Shown here piece after piece: positions 31,443 to 40,516 of a stretch of 64,000 bases of DNA; positions within the stretch are counted from its first letter, which is position 1; each line of letters begins with the position of its first letter. Source of the stretch: Nitrincola alkalilacustris (lineage in GTDB: Bacteria; Pseudomonadota; Gammaproteobacteria; Pseudomonadales; Balneatricaceae). The position numbers and the translations under genes are program-made. The DNA is taken from assembly GCF_008973755.1 (NCBI RefSeq), contig NZ_WBOM01000004.1, forward strand, positions 310,001-374,000, written 5' to 3'. A model generated the notes under the pieces. The model saw only the letters and a list, made by a program, of their open reading frames with translations, did no database searches and had not been told where the DNA came from.

Positions 31443-31904
31443 GCTCAACCAGCCTGTATATCTAGGTAAAATTAAACCGGCTATTGTACTCCATTGCGCC
31501 CATGCACTCAATCGGCTGGAACTATCTCACTACCAATCAACTCTGGGAAAATGCTTTCAGCTCCGCCGATAGAAAAGAGGTCTGACGGTGATCGAAATTC
31601 ATGTCCGGAAGTGTGACGCCAGCACTTTTTTGCACGCGCCCCAACAGGCTTGGCTCATAACCAACAGCATAGACAGGCCGTTTAGCACTTTAAATCAACA
31701 AGTTATTTATATAATATGCGCCACAGCCTGGCAGCCTGAAAACTTTTCATTTTCAATTTTATGAGCTACTTTGAATCTAGCGTGGTGTATTGAAGACTGA
31801 AACGCATTTTCAGGCGTAGAGGCGAAATCGTCAAATGGCCTTCTTTTTTCGATACATTAACGATATTGAGCACAAAACCAATAATAGTATTCAGGGGTAA
31901 CAAC
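31443..31904. other. 462-bp divergent intergenic region guaB / TAXI receptor gene
   Basis: No supported gene. It must hold the guaB promoter and the promoter of the TRAP operon. AT content rises strongly from about 31680 to 31770. The only promoter-like element I can point to is TATAAT at 31710-31715. No operator or riboswitch is recognised. Confidence 0.6.
31687..31715 (+). promoter_or_regulatory. Weak candidate promoter for the TRAP operon
   Basis: A perfect TATAAT (31710-31715) in an AT-rich stretch, with only a poor -35 (ACTTTA, 17 bp upstream), about 190 bp before the receptor gene. A weak -35 would fit activator-dependent expression. Confidence 0.35.
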
Positions 31905-32885
31905 ATGAAGAAGCTTAGCTTTTCTGCCGCAGCAGCCACCGCTACCCTGCTGTGCGCATCTGCCTTCTCCTCCGTGGCAGCAGCTGATCAGAAGTTCATT
32001 ACCATCGGTACAGGTGGTCAGACCGGTGTTTATTATGTGGTTGGCCAGTCCGTCTGCCGCATGGTCAATCGTAACAGCGATGATCATGGCGTCCGTTGTA
32101 ACGCTCCATCCACCGGCGGCTCGGTTGCCAACGTGAATGGCATGAAAAGTGGTGAACTGGACATGGGCGTCGTTCAGTCTGACGTTCACTATCGCGCCTA
32201 CAATGGCCAGGCGAATTTCGAAGCAGATGGTGCCTGGGGTGACATGCGCTCCGTTTTCACCATGCATGGTGAACCTCTGACAGTCATTGCCCGGATGGAC
32301 TCAGGAATAGAGAACTTCGCTGACCTCAAAGGCAAACGCGTCAATATCGGCAACCCTGGCTCAGGTCAGCGCAACACCATGGATCTGGTAATGGATCGCA
32401 TGGGCTGGACAGTGAGCGATTTTGCACTGGCCTCTCAGTTGGATGCTGCCGAGCAATCTGCAGCACTATCTGATAACAACATTGATGCGATGATCTATGT
32501 TGTCGGCCATCCGAACGGCTCGATTCAGGAAGCAACAACGACTGTTGATGCACGTATCGTTCCGGTAACGGGTCCTGAAATCGATGGTCTGGTATCCGAG
32601 TTTTCCTACTACACCCGCTCAGTGATTCCAGGTGGCCTGTATCGCGGTAATGACAATGATGTCGAAACCTTTGGTGTAGCAGCAACATTCGTCAGCCACG
32701 CAGGCGTTGATGAAGAGATCGTTTATCAGACTGTGAAGGCAGTATTTGAAAACTTCGATCGTTTCAAGCGTCTGCACCCAGCGTTTGAGAATCTGACCGA
32801 AGAAACCATGATCTCCGATGGCCTGACTGCACCTTTGCATGACGGTGCTGCGCGCTACTACAAAGAGCGCGGCTGGATTCAGTAA
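31905..32885 (+). CDS. TRAP transporter, TAXI-family solute-binding receptor
   Basis: A 326-residue periplasmic protein with a signal peptide (MKKLSFSAAAATATLLCASAFSS...AAADQ cleaved near residue 27) and the TAXI family start FITIGTGGQTGVYYVVGQ. Later come LKGKRVNIGNPGSGQRNTM and an acidic-aromatic C-terminus. TAXI receptors capture small organic acids, amino acids or related solutes for a TRAP permease. The substrate cannot be named from sequence. I chose 31905 because the signal peptide begins there; the longer frame adds 13 residues before it. Confidence 0.92.
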   Translation: MKKLSFSAAAATATLLCASAFSSVAAADQKFITIGTGGQTGVYYVVGQSVCRMVNRNSDDHGVRCNAPSTGGSVANVNGMKSGELDMGVVQSDVHYRAYNGQANFEADGAWGDMRSVFTMHGEPLTVIARMDSGIENFADLKGKRVNIGNPGSGQRNTMDLVMDRMGWTVSDFALASQLDAAEQSAALSDNNIDAMIYVVGHPNGSIQEATTTVDARIVPVTGPEIDGLVSEFSYYTRSVIPGGLYRGNDNDVETFGVAATFVSHAGVDEEIVYQTVKAVFENFDRFKRLHPAFENLTEETMISDGLTAPLHDGAARYYKERGWIQ

Positions 32886-32919
32886 TAACAGGCCCATGCG
32901 CCTATAACTATTGAAAACA

Positions 32920-32950
32920 AAATGCGCGTTGTGTGACGCGCATTTTTTTT
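32920..32950 (+). terminator. Intra-operon terminator between TAXI receptor and TRAP permease
   Basis: Stem AAATGCGCGT and ACGCGCATTT with a 6-base loop and a run of T. It lies 34 bp after the receptor stop and 134 bp before the permease start, so it would give more receptor than permease. Confidence 0.85.
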
Positions 32951-33083
32951 CAGGCACTATTATTCATAACGAAGGTACTCGATAACATCTTCGATGCCTT
33001 AATGCATCTGGTCATCAGTCTTGAAAATCCGGGCAGTCATCAAGTACCGGCCCAGTAGACAACTACTTTGACAGGGTATATCA

Positions 33084-35684
33084 ATGCCAAAAGATAACCA
33101 TCAAGCAGGTACACAGGCGGTCGATCTGGATGAGCTTGTTGCAGCATCTGATACCGGGTCACGGTCACCAAAGGGATTTCCGGGCAAACTGCTGCTCAGC
33201 ATCGCCGCACTCTGGTCACTGTTTCAGCTCTGGATAGCATCGCCACTTCCCTATATCGCAGGCTTTGGCGTGTTCAACGCCACCGAGGCCCGCTCTATCC
33301 ATCTGACATTTGCACTGGTACTGGCCTTCATGGCCTATCCAGCCTTCAAGCGCTCACCCAGAAACCGAATTCCTGTGATGGACTGGGGTATCGCCGCCAT
33401 AGCAGCTTTCTGCGCCGGCTATATCTACATTATGTACAACGAACTCGCGCAACGTCCCGGCGCTCCCATCCAGCAGGATGTGATTGTTGGCGTCATCGGG
33501 ATAGTATTGCTGCTGGAGGCCACACGCCGCGCGCTGGGGCCGCCTCTGGTCGTTGTTGCATCACTTTTTCTGTTGTACAGCCTGTTTGGCCCACACATGC
33601 CAGGCATTCTTGCGCATCGTGGCGTCAGTCTTAACGGTCTGGTTAACCATCAGTGGCTCACAGCTCAGGGGGTATTTGGCATAGCCCTGGGCGTATCGAC
33701 CAGCTTCGTATTTTTGTTTGTACTTTTTGGCGCCCTGCTGGATAAAGCCGGTGCCGGTAACTATTTCATCAAAGTGGCCTTCTCCATGCTCGGCCACCTG
33801 CGCGGGGGGCCTGCCAAAGCTGCAGTCGTCGCTTCCGGTCTGACCGGTCTGATTTCCGGCTCGTCAATTGCCAATACTGTCACCACTGGCACCTTCACTA
33901 TCCCGATGATGAAGCGCGTCGGCTTCAGCTCCGAGAAAGCCGGCGCTGTCGAGGTCTCCTCCTCCGTCAACGGTCAGATCATGCCACCAGTGATGGGGGC
34001 TGCAGCCTTCCTGATGGTGGAATATGTAGGAATATCCTATGTTGAAGTGATCAAGCACGCTTTTCTGCCTGCCATTATCTCCTATATTGCATTGATCTAT
34101 ATCGTTCACCTGGAAGCGCTCAAGGCCAACATGAAAGGCCTGCCTTCAAGCAACCCTGTGCGCCCGCTGCTGAACAAAGTGATCGGATTCATGACCGGGC
34201 TGATCCTGCTGATGGCGCTTTCCTTTGCCGTTTATTACGGACTAGGCTGGCTGAAACCCCTGCTGGGTGATGCGACTCCATGGGTGGTCTCGGTAGCCCT
34301 CGCCATCGTTTATGTATTCCTGCTTAAAGTGGGTGCACGCTACCCTGAGCTGGAGTTGGATGATCCCGAATCCGCCGTCATTAAACTGCCGGAAACCCGT
34401 CCAACCGTGATGGTGGGGCTGCATTACATACTGCCTGTCATCGTGCTGGTCTGGTGTCTGATGGTTGAGCGCCTGTCTCCGGGGCTGTCTGCCTTCTGGG
34501 CGACCGTCTTCATGATATTCATCATGCTCACCCAGCGCCCGATCATTGCCATTTTCAGACACCGCAGCGACATCTCGGGCGATATCAAGGAGGGTATCCA
34601 TGACCTCTGGACAGGCCTGGTAGCCGGCGCACGCAATATGATCGGTATCGGTATTGCCACTGCAACAGCCGGCATCGTCGTCGGCGCTGTTTCGCAGACA
34701 GGTGTTGGTCTGGTGCTGGCTGATGTGGTCGAGGTACTGGCAATGGGCAACCTGATGCTGATCCTGCTGCTGACGGCTGTGCTCAGCCTGATTCTCGGCA
34801 TGGGCCTGCCGACAACTGCGAACTATATAGTGGTTTCAACACTGATGGTGCCGGTTGTGGTGATGCTCGGCCAGCAAAACGGCCTGCTGGTCCCCTTGAT
34901 CGCAGTTCACCTGTTCGTTTTCTATTTCGGGATCATGGCGGATGTTACGCCGCCGGTTGGGCTGGCCTCCTTTGCAGCCGCCGCGGTTTCGGGAGGAGAC
35001 CCGTTACGAACGGGGTTCCAGGCTTTCTATTACAGCCTGAGAACGGCAGCACTGCCCTTCCTGTTCATTTTCAACACCGACCTGCTGTTGATCAATGTCA
35101 GTTTTTTCCAGGGAATCATGATATTCATCATTTCCACAGTAGCGATGTTGATATTTGCTGCAGCTACACAGGGCTATATGCTGACGCGTAACCGCTGGTA
35201 CGAGACCATTTTCCTGCTGCTGATCGCTTTCACTCTGTTCAGACCAGGCTTCTGGATGGATAAGATTCATGACCCCTATACGCAGATTCCACCAACCGAG
35301 TTTGCCGAGGCGCTGATGCAGGTTGATGCCGGCAGCTATCTTCGTGTGCAGATTTCCGGGGAAGACGCCTTCGGAGATCCAATGCAAACCTTCCTGCTGG
35401 TTCCTGTACCTCACGGCGACAGTGCCGAGGAGCGGATGGATAATCTCGGGCTGGAGTTGTTCAACGATAATGGTAAAGCCATCGTCGATGGTACAAAGTT
35501 CGGCAGTCTGGCCGCCGATATCGGATTCGATTTCGATCAGGAGATTCTTGAGGTCAGTGCACCGACCGATCGCTGGGCCAAAGAGTTGATGTGGATACCG
35601 GGACTGTTGCTGTTCGGTTTTATTTTCATGATGCAGAAACGCCGTCGCGAGGTTGCCGAACAGGCAACCCAGGCAACGGCCTGA
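33084..35684 (+). CDS. TRAP transporter fused permease (DctQM type) with C-terminal DUF3394 domain
   Basis: An 866-residue inner-membrane protein joining the small (DctQ-like) and large (DctM-like) TRAP permease subunits in one chain, as usual for TAXI systems. About 16-18 membrane helices can be seen up to residue 735. The DctM signature GSSIANTVTTGTFTIPMMKR is present, with a second half-repeat around LGMGLPTTANYIVVSTLMVPV. After 735 comes a mainly soluble domain and a last helix near the C-terminus, matching DUF3394. It works with the receptor upstream to import a solute using a sodium gradient. Confidence 0.92.
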   Translation: MPKDNHQAGTQAVDLDELVAASDTGSRSPKGFPGKLLLSIAALWSLFQLWIASPLPYIAGFGVFNATEARSIHLTFALVLAFMAYPAFKRSPRNRIPVMDWGIAAIAAFCAGYIYIMYNELAQRPGAPIQQDVIVGVIGIVLLLEATRRALGPPLVVVASLFLLYSLFGPHMPGILAHRGVSLNGLVNHQWLTAQGVFGIALGVSTSFVFLFVLFGALLDKAGAGNYFIKVAFSMLGHLRGGPAKAAVVASGLTGLISGSSIANTVTTGTFTIPMMKRVGFSSEKAGAVEVSSSVNGQIMPPVMGAAAFLMVEYVGISYVEVIKHAFLPAIISYIALIYIVHLEALKANMKGLPSSNPVRPLLNKVIGFMTGLILLMALSFAVYYGLGWLKPLLGDATPWVVSVALAIVYVFLLKVGARYPELELDDPESAVIKLPETRPTVMVGLHYILPVIVLVWCLMVERLSPGLSAFWATVFMIFIMLTQRPIIAIFRHRSDISGDIKEGIHDLWTGLVAGARNMIGIGIATATAGIVVGAVSQTGVGLVLADVVEVLAMGNLMLILLLTAVLSLILGMGLPTTANYIVVSTLMVPVVVMLGQQNGLLVPLIAVHLFVFYFGIMADVTPPVGLASFAAAAVSGGDPLRTGFQAFYYSLRTAALPFLFIFNTDLLLINVSFFQGIMIFIISTVAMLIFAAATQGYMLTRNRWYETIFLLLIAFTLFRPGFWMDKIHDPYTQIPPTEFAEALMQVDAGSYLRVQISGEDAFGDPMQTFLLVPVPHGDSAEERMDNLGLELFNDNGKAIVDGTKFGSLAADIGFDFDQEILEVSAPTDRWAKELMWIPGLLLFGFIFMMQKRRREVAEQATQATA

Positions 35685-35694
35685 GGAGTCAGCC

Positions 35695-36123
35695 ATGTAC
35701 AAAAAGATACTTTTACCCCTTGTACTGAGTGAAAAAAGCTCCTGGGAAAAGGCCCTGCCCGTAGCAATCAGCCTGTGTCATACCTATGGTGCCTCTCTGC
35801 ACCTGCTCACGGTTCTGCCGGAATTCAATATGCCGATGGTAGGCTCTTTTTTTCCGGCCAATTTTTCCGAGAAGGCGCATCAGGCCCTGAAGGAGGAACT
35901 CAAGCAGTGGGCTAAGGAGAAGATTCCTGAGGATATCAAGGTGCAGAGGGTAGTGGCCGATGGTTCTCCGTGGGAAACCATTATCGAGATATCAAAAAAA
36001 GTGGATGCCGACCTGATAGTCATGGCCGCGCACAACAAGCGAAACTTTGCCGATTATGTGCTGGGCCCCAACTCAGCGCATGTCGTCAGACACTCGAAAA
36101 AGTCCGTCATGGTAGTTCGCTGA
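35695..36123 (+). CDS. Universal stress protein UspA family, TRAP-linked
   Basis: A 142-residue UspA fold protein: MYKKILLPLVLS start, the ATP-binding-type G-x2-G-x9-S/T region replaced here by VMAAHNKRNFADYVLGPNSAHVVRHSKKSVMVVR. GGAG lies before the ATG at 35695, 10 bp after the permease stop, so it belongs to the TRAP operon. In Halomonas the ectoine TRAP system has a similar Usp partner, TeaD, that tunes transport. A regulatory role here is inferred from position. Confidence 0.88.
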   Translation: MYKKILLPLVLSEKSSWEKALPVAISLCHTYGASLHLLTVLPEFNMPMVGSFFPANFSEKAHQALKEELKQWAKEKIPEDIKVQRVVADGSPWETIIEISKKVDADLIVMAAHNKRNFADYVLGPNSAHVVRHSKKSVMVVR

Positions 36124-36148
36124 CCGCCGCCCGGTTTCAGACTGTTCA

Positions 36149-36184
36149 GAGGGTATCGATGCAGATCGATGCCCTCTTTTATTT
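36149..36184 (+). terminator. Rho-independent terminator of the TRAP-usp operon
   Basis: GAGGGTATCGAT and ATCGATGCCCTC pair (one T-G step) around a GCAG loop and are followed by TTTTATTT, 26 bp after the usp stop. Confidence 0.88.
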
Positions 36185-36246
36185 CACCGCCACCTTTGCA
36201 ACACCTGCCATTTCCCTGCCAATGCATTCCGGTTTAATATGTGCCC

Positions 36247-37590
36247 ATGCATAATTCACCTGTCAAAAATGCGATCACCGTCAGCGAGTTGAATCGCGAA
36301 GTCAAATCACTGCTGGAAAACGCCATAGCCATACGCTGTGTGGAGGGCGAAATCAGCAACCTGGCCAGACCCTCCTCCGGACACTGGTATTTCACGCTCA
36401 AGGACAGTCGGGCCCAGGTCAGGTGCGCGATGTTTCGCAATCGCACCCAGTACCTGAAATTCGTCCCCAAGGAAGGGGATCTGGTTCGCGTGGTGGCCAG
36501 GGTCAGCCTCTACGAAGGTCGCGGTGATTACCAGTTGATCTGCGATCAACTGGCACAGGGCGGGACAGGACAACTGCAACAGGCTTTTGAAGAGCTGAAG
36601 GCACGCCTTGATCAGGAAGGGCTTTTCTCCAGCGAACACAAAAAGCCACTTCCGCGACATCCACGACAGCTTGGGGTTGTCACCTCACCGACCGGTGCAG
36701 CCATTCACGATATTCTGCAGGTGCTTGAGCGGCGTTATGCCGCCCTTCCGGTCATGGTTTATCCAACGGCGGTACAGGGTAAGGAAGCGGCGGCGCAGAT
36801 CGCCCGCGCAATAGCGCTGGCCAATCGACATGCCGCTTGCGACGTACTGATAGTCGGCCGTGGCGGTGGTTCATTGGAAGACCTGTGGCCATTTAATGAA
36901 GAGATAGTGGCACGTGCCATTTTCAATTCCAGCATTCCGATAGTGTCTGCCGTTGGCCACGAAGTGGATATCACCATCAGCGATCTGGTGGCCGACCTGA
37001 GAGCCCCGACACCCTCTGCAGCAGCCGAGCTGTTAAGCCCGAATCAGGTGGAGTTGCGGCAGCGCCTGCGTCAGGCATCATTGCGTCTGCGCCAGCAACA
37101 GCTCAGCCTGATCAGGCAGCAACGCGATAAACTGCTGGCTCTACGTCAACGGCTGCGCCATCCCGGTGACCGCCTGCGCGATCAGGCACAACGGCTCGAC
37201 AGTCTGGAAACACGTCTGACACGAGCACTGCAACGCAGACTGAAGCAGGCGGGACAGCAACTGGCAGCCTTGCAGCAACGCCAGAGGCGTCTGGCACCGG
37301 GGCAAAGGGTCATGCTGTTGCAGATGCAACTGGAGCAGTTTCACAAGCGCTTGCATAAGCAGATGGATCTGCAGCTGTCGCACAAGCGACAACTGCTGCA
37401 GCATCAGATCACTCTGCTGAACTCGATCAGTCCGCTGGCGACCCTTGAGCGCGGCTATGCCATCGCGCAGAACGCTGCCGGCCAGGTGATTCAGGATGCC
37501 ACCGAGGTCAAACCCGGCGACAGAATGACGGTACGTGTTCATCATGGCTGGATAGACAGTGAGGTCAAATCCACACACAGCAAGACCTGA
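36247..37590 (+). CDS. xseA: Exodeoxyribonuclease VII large subunit
   Basis: XseA with XseB degrades single-stranded DNA to short oligonucleotides. This 447-residue protein has the N-terminal OB fold ([22 protein letters not shown]), the catalytic core with [30 protein letters not shown] and [24 protein letters not shown], a long Gln/Arg-rich coiled coil (about 265-395) and a C-terminal beta segment. A GTG at 36241 could add two residues; no clear ribosome site separates the choices. In Pseudomonas it lies next to guaB. Confidence 0.95.
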   Translation: MHNSPVKNAITVSELNREVKSLLENAIAIRCVEGEISNLARPSSGHWYFTLKDSRAQVRCAMFRNRTQYLKFVPKEGDLVRVVARVSLYEGRGDYQLICDQLAQGGTGQLQQAFEELKARLDQEGLFSSEHKKPLPRHPRQLGVVTSPTGAAIHDILQVLERRYAALPVMVYPTAVQGKEAAAQIARAIALANRHAACDVLIVGRGGGSLEDLWPFNEEIVARAIFNSSIPIVSAVGHEVDITISDLVADLRAPTPSAAAELLSPNQVELRQRLRQASLRLRQQQLSLIRQQRDKLLALRQRLRHPGDRLRDQAQRLDSLETRLTRALQRRLKQAGQQLAALQQRQRRLAPGQRVMLLQMQLEQFHKRLHKQMDLQLSHKRQLLQHQITLLNSISPLATLERGYAIAQNAAGQVIQDATEVKPGDRMTVRVHHGWIDSEVKSTHSKT

Positions 37591-37668
37591 ACTCCACTGA
37601 GCTTGTCGCAGACTGGCAGTACAGACAAATCAGTAATCGATAATACTATTATAATTTTCAGGAAATGA

Positions 37669-38439
37669 ATGATCATGCAGCTCCACTTTCAGCGCAGCGG
37701 TCAGGGCGAGCCTCTGATCATCCTGCATGGACTTTTCGGCACACTGGAAAACTGGGGTGGCCAGATCAAAGCCTTTGCCGAGCATTATGATGTCATAGCC
37801 GTTGATCTGAGAAACCATGGCCGCTCACCACATACAGATCAGATCAACTATGAATTGATGGCCGCAGATGTGATTGAGCTGCTGGATCAGCTTGGACTGC
37901 CCAGTGCACACATCCTCGGGCACTCGATGGGTGGCAAGGTGGCGATGCAACTGGCCCTGAACACACCGGACAGGGTGAAGCAACTGATTGTGGTTGATAT
38001 TGCACCCGTTGCTTATCAGCATGATCATGATGATGTATTCAAGGGACTGTTCAATGTGCAGCTCGATAGCCTGACATCCCGCAAGGAGGCTGAGACACAA
38101 CTGGCCGAATATGTTCAGGACCCATCTGTTCGGGCCTTTCTGCTGAAAAACCTCTATCGCAATGACGAAAAGCAGTTTGCCTGGCGAATGAATCTGGTGT
38201 TATTACACCAGGACTACGACAAGATCATTGCTGCTCCACAAGGATCACCCTTTACCCGACCGGTACTCTTCATCAAGGGATCGGAGTCTCACTATCTGCT
38301 GAAAACATATCAACCGTCGATCATGGCGCTCTTTCCGGCCGCACGGCTGAAAATGATTGAGGGAGCCGGACACTGGCCACATGCCGAGAAACCAGCACTG
38401 TTTACCCGACTGGTACTGAATTACCTGCAGGGTGCTTGA
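37669..38439 (+). CDS. YbfF-like alpha/beta hydrolase (esterase)
   Basis: A 256-residue single-domain hydrolase. The nucleophile is S86 in ILGHSMGGK, the oxyanion-hole HG lies in ILHGLFG, and the catalytic His is in GAGHWPHAEKP near the end. The closest family I recognise is E. coli YbfF, which cleaves short acyl esters and thioesters. It starts about 78 bp after xseA. AGGA is 6 bp before the ATG. The true substrate is unknown. Confidence 0.88.
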   Translation: MIMQLHFQRSGQGEPLIILHGLFGTLENWGGQIKAFAEHYDVIAVDLRNHGRSPHTDQINYELMAADVIELLDQLGLPSAHILGHSMGGKVAMQLALNTPDRVKQLIVVDIAPVAYQHDHDDVFKGLFNVQLDSLTSRKEAETQLAEYVQDPSVRAFLLKNLYRNDEKQFAWRMNLVLLHQDYDKIIAAPQGSPFTRPVLFIKGSESHYLLKTYQPSIMALFPAARLKMIEGAGHWPHAEKPALFTRLVLNYLQGA

Positions 38440-38490
38440 CCCTGAAGTTCAGGCAGAGATTAAGATAGAAGTTTTAGGAAAGGTAGAGAC

Positions 38491-39402
38491 TCAGGCCTGA
38501 CGATCAATCAGCGCCCCGGGTGGGTAGAGTTTATTGGCAACACCGGTTTCCACCAGCCGATTATTCAGTGAGCGTAAGGCTTCCCGGATCTCGGCCAGCC
38601 TGGCGGCAAAGGCTTGCAGCTCTTCGGCGGTAGCCTGCCTGCGCTGGCGCATCCGTTCTGCGTTGTCGGCTCGACCGGTATTGATCTGTTCCAGATTATC
38701 CAACACCGCTGCACGCCGCTCAATCAACTCCTGATAGCTGGCTGCCGGACCCAGACGACTCTCGTCGCCCTCCTGTTGTTCCTGATTACGTGAGGCCTCT
38801 GACTCCTCCGCCTCCTGCTCTCTCTCTTCTGCTTCACGACGCTGAATTTCGGCTCTGGCTTCCATTGCCATACTTCTGGCACTTGCCGCCACTCGCAGGT
38901 CCTGTGGTGAGGGATCAACCGGTGCCAGGGCTGCGCGTAACACTATCTCGGCTTTTTCCAGTGTTGCCTCCGGATCATCCGGCACTGCCGAGGTATCGAT
39001 ACTGACTTCGCCTCCTACAGCATATAGCTGACCATCCGGCCCTCTCTCAAACTCATAGCGCACCATTCCGGCATAGGAGCCAGCAGCCGCCTTGTGTGCC
39101 ATTTCATGCTGACGCACCTCACGATCGCGCTGCGCCAACTCTTCCGTGACACGGCGCTCCTCACGCTCACGCTCACTTTCCTCAGTATTGAGTTCAGACG
39201 AAGCAGTGCCGGGATTAACTCGCTGCAAGGGTGTCAGCAATTCTGTGGGGGATGTTTCAAGGGATGAGTCAGATGATGAGAGGATGGCCGCAGCACTACC
39301 GCTGGCGCCGGGTACAGGCCCGGCACCAGAGTCAACAGCCCTTGCAGGGGCTGGCCTCTGGTAGTCAGATGGTAGATATGACGAGAAGCCACTGATGTTC
39401 AT
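38491..39402 (-). CDS. Putative zinc metalloprotease, SprA-related family
   Basis: A 303-residue, highly charged, mostly helical protein. It carries the zinc-protease motif HEMAH (99-103) within a long Arg/Glu-rich coiled coil, then [33 protein letters not shown], the core of the SprA-related/CJM1_0395 family. There is no signal peptide; the N-terminus is [14 protein letters not shown] followed by a low-complexity Ala/Ser/Pro region. Family members are predicted peptidases of unknown target. The gene lies 73 bp after a small gene whose product also begins MNI-x-G. I start at ATG 39402; a GTG four codons earlier is possible. Confidence 0.78.
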   Translation of the reverse strand: MNISGFSSYLPSDYQRPAPARAVDSGAGPVPGASGSAAAILSSSDSSLETSPTELLTPLQRVNPGTASSELNTEESEREREERRVTEELAQRDREVRQHEMAHKAAAGSYAGMVRYEFERGPDGQLYAVGGEVSIDTSAVPDDPEATLEKAEIVLRAALAPVDPSPQDLRVAASARSMAMEARAEIQRREAEEREQEAEESEASRNQEQQEGDESRLGPAASYQELIERRAAVLDNLEQINTGRADNAERMRQRRQATAEELQAFAARLAEIREALRSLNNRLVETGVANKLYPPGALIDRQA

Positions 39403-39427
39403 ACAACAGTACACCCGTTTTGGCGTA

Positions 39428-39454
39428 CTGTCGGGGTTCTATACTCCCCGACAG
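39428..39454. other. Perfect 9-bp hairpin between the small gene and the metalloprotease gene
   Basis: CTGTCGGGG and CCCCGACAG with a 9-base loop. Neither strand has a following T run, so it is not a standard terminator. It stands just before the metalloprotease start on the transcribed strand and could affect its translation or mRNA processing. Confidence 0.7.
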
Positions 39455-39475
39455 GTCAATCATCCAGAAGCCCTG

Positions 39476-39727
39476 TCAGGCTCTGGTATCAATCAGGTTT
39501 CCGAGCACCTCTTCGGCATCATTGACCACCTGAGTGGAAGCACCTGCAGTTGTCGGATCAACTGCTGCCTCTCTGACAGCCGTAGCGGCGTCGAGCCCTG
39601 AACGGGTTTCACTCTCTTCCGGCCGACCGGTTCCTTGAATATCACCGGCACCTCTCTGGGTATTATCCAGGCCACGGTTGACATTCAGCAGCCCACTTGA
39701 CTGTGCTGCCACACCATTAATATTCAT
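39476..39727 (-). CDS. Small protein with flagellar rod/hook-like C-terminal motif
   Basis: An 83-residue protein with no signal peptide. It begins MNINGVAAQSSGLLNVNRGL, has a disordered polar middle, and ends QVVNDAEEVLGNLIDTRA, which resembles the ADEMLGTLIDI-type C-terminus of flagellar rod and hook proteins. AGGTGAT precedes the ATG. It is probably co-transcribed with the metalloprotease gene downstream; the two share the MNI-x-G start. A role in flagellar-type secretion or assembly is a guess from these likenesses. I recognise no named family. Confidence 0.65.
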   Translation of the reverse strand: MNINGVAAQSSGLLNVNRGLDNTQRGAGDIQGTGRPEESETRSGLDAATAVREAAVDPTTAGASTQVVNDAEEVLGNLIDTRA

Positions 39728-39825
39728 ATATCACCTGCTGTCGCTTGGTCCGTCTTTGGTCTGACACTCTGTCAGCCCATGCTTGTGACACTATAGCATA
39801 TACGACAAAATTGAGCATATTTTGT

Positions 39826-40515
39826 TCAATGACGATCACTATTCAGCAACAGTGAAAGATCCAGATATTCCGCCAGAGTTTCACAGGTAGGCTGTTCCAG
39901 CCAGGGAAGACTACCCAGCAACGGTGCCCGCAGCCGCTCCTTCAAGGTCTGCAGGTTTTCGTCATGACAAGCCATATTGGGATCTATCTGATTTGCTACC
40001 CATCCCACCAGCTGCAACCCATCACGAGCGATCGCTTCAGCCGTCAACAATGCATGGTTGATACAGCCCAGCTTCATACCCACCACCAGAATGACAGGCA
40101 GCTCCATCAACTGAGGTACACGCGCCAGGGTTTCTCGTGCATTCAGAGGCACACGCCAGCCACCGGCTCCCTCGATAACAACCAGATCGGCACGCTGCAT
40201 CAAGGCACCACGACAATAGGCCACAATACGCTCAGCACTCAGGCGCTGCTCTCCGGCTGCGATATGTGGAGCCACCGCTGCCTGCAGGGCTATCGGGTTC
40301 ACCTGATCGTAACTCAACCAGACACTTGCAGCCTGTTGCAGTTTCAAAGCATCATCATTTCGCAGGCCATCAGGTGTTTCTTCGCACCCGGCGGCAAGCG
40401 GTTTCAGCCCCAGCGTCTGCAGGCCCAGACGATTGGCCGCAGTCAGCAGTGCGGTGCTGACCACTGTCTTGCCTACCTCAGTATCCGTACCCGCCACAAA
40501 CCAGATATGCTTCAA
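39826..40515 (-). CDS. bioD: Dethiobiotin synthetase
   Basis: BioD closes the ureido ring of biotin using CO2 and ATP. The product has the P-loop GTDTEVGKT near its N-terminus, a GAGGWRVPL segment and the family's VGMKLGCINHALLTAEAI. I place the start at a TTG at 40515 (giving MKHIWFVAGTDTEVGKT, 229 residues), because AAGGAG lies 7 bp upstream and overlaps the bioC end. The open frame to 40632 would add 39 residues inside bioC with no family counterpart. It is the last gene of bioBFHCD. Confidence 0.93.
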   Translation of the reverse strand: MKHIWFVAGTDTEVGKTVVSTALLTAANRLGLQTLGLKPLAAGCEETPDGLRNDDALKLQQAASVWLSYDQVNPIALQAAVAPHIAAGEQRLSAERIVAYCRGALMQRADLVVIEGAGGWRVPLNARETLARVPQLMELPVILVVGMKLGCINHALLTAEAIARDGLQLVGWVANQIDPNMACHDENLQTLKERLRAPLLGSLPWLEQPTCETLAEYLDLSLLLNSDRH

Positions 40516-40516
40516 C

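Noticed and set aside
39805-39825. ACAAAAT/ATTTTGT inverted repeat just after bioD
   Set aside because: It is an AT-only weak stem without a T tract on the transcribed strand, insufficient for a terminator call.
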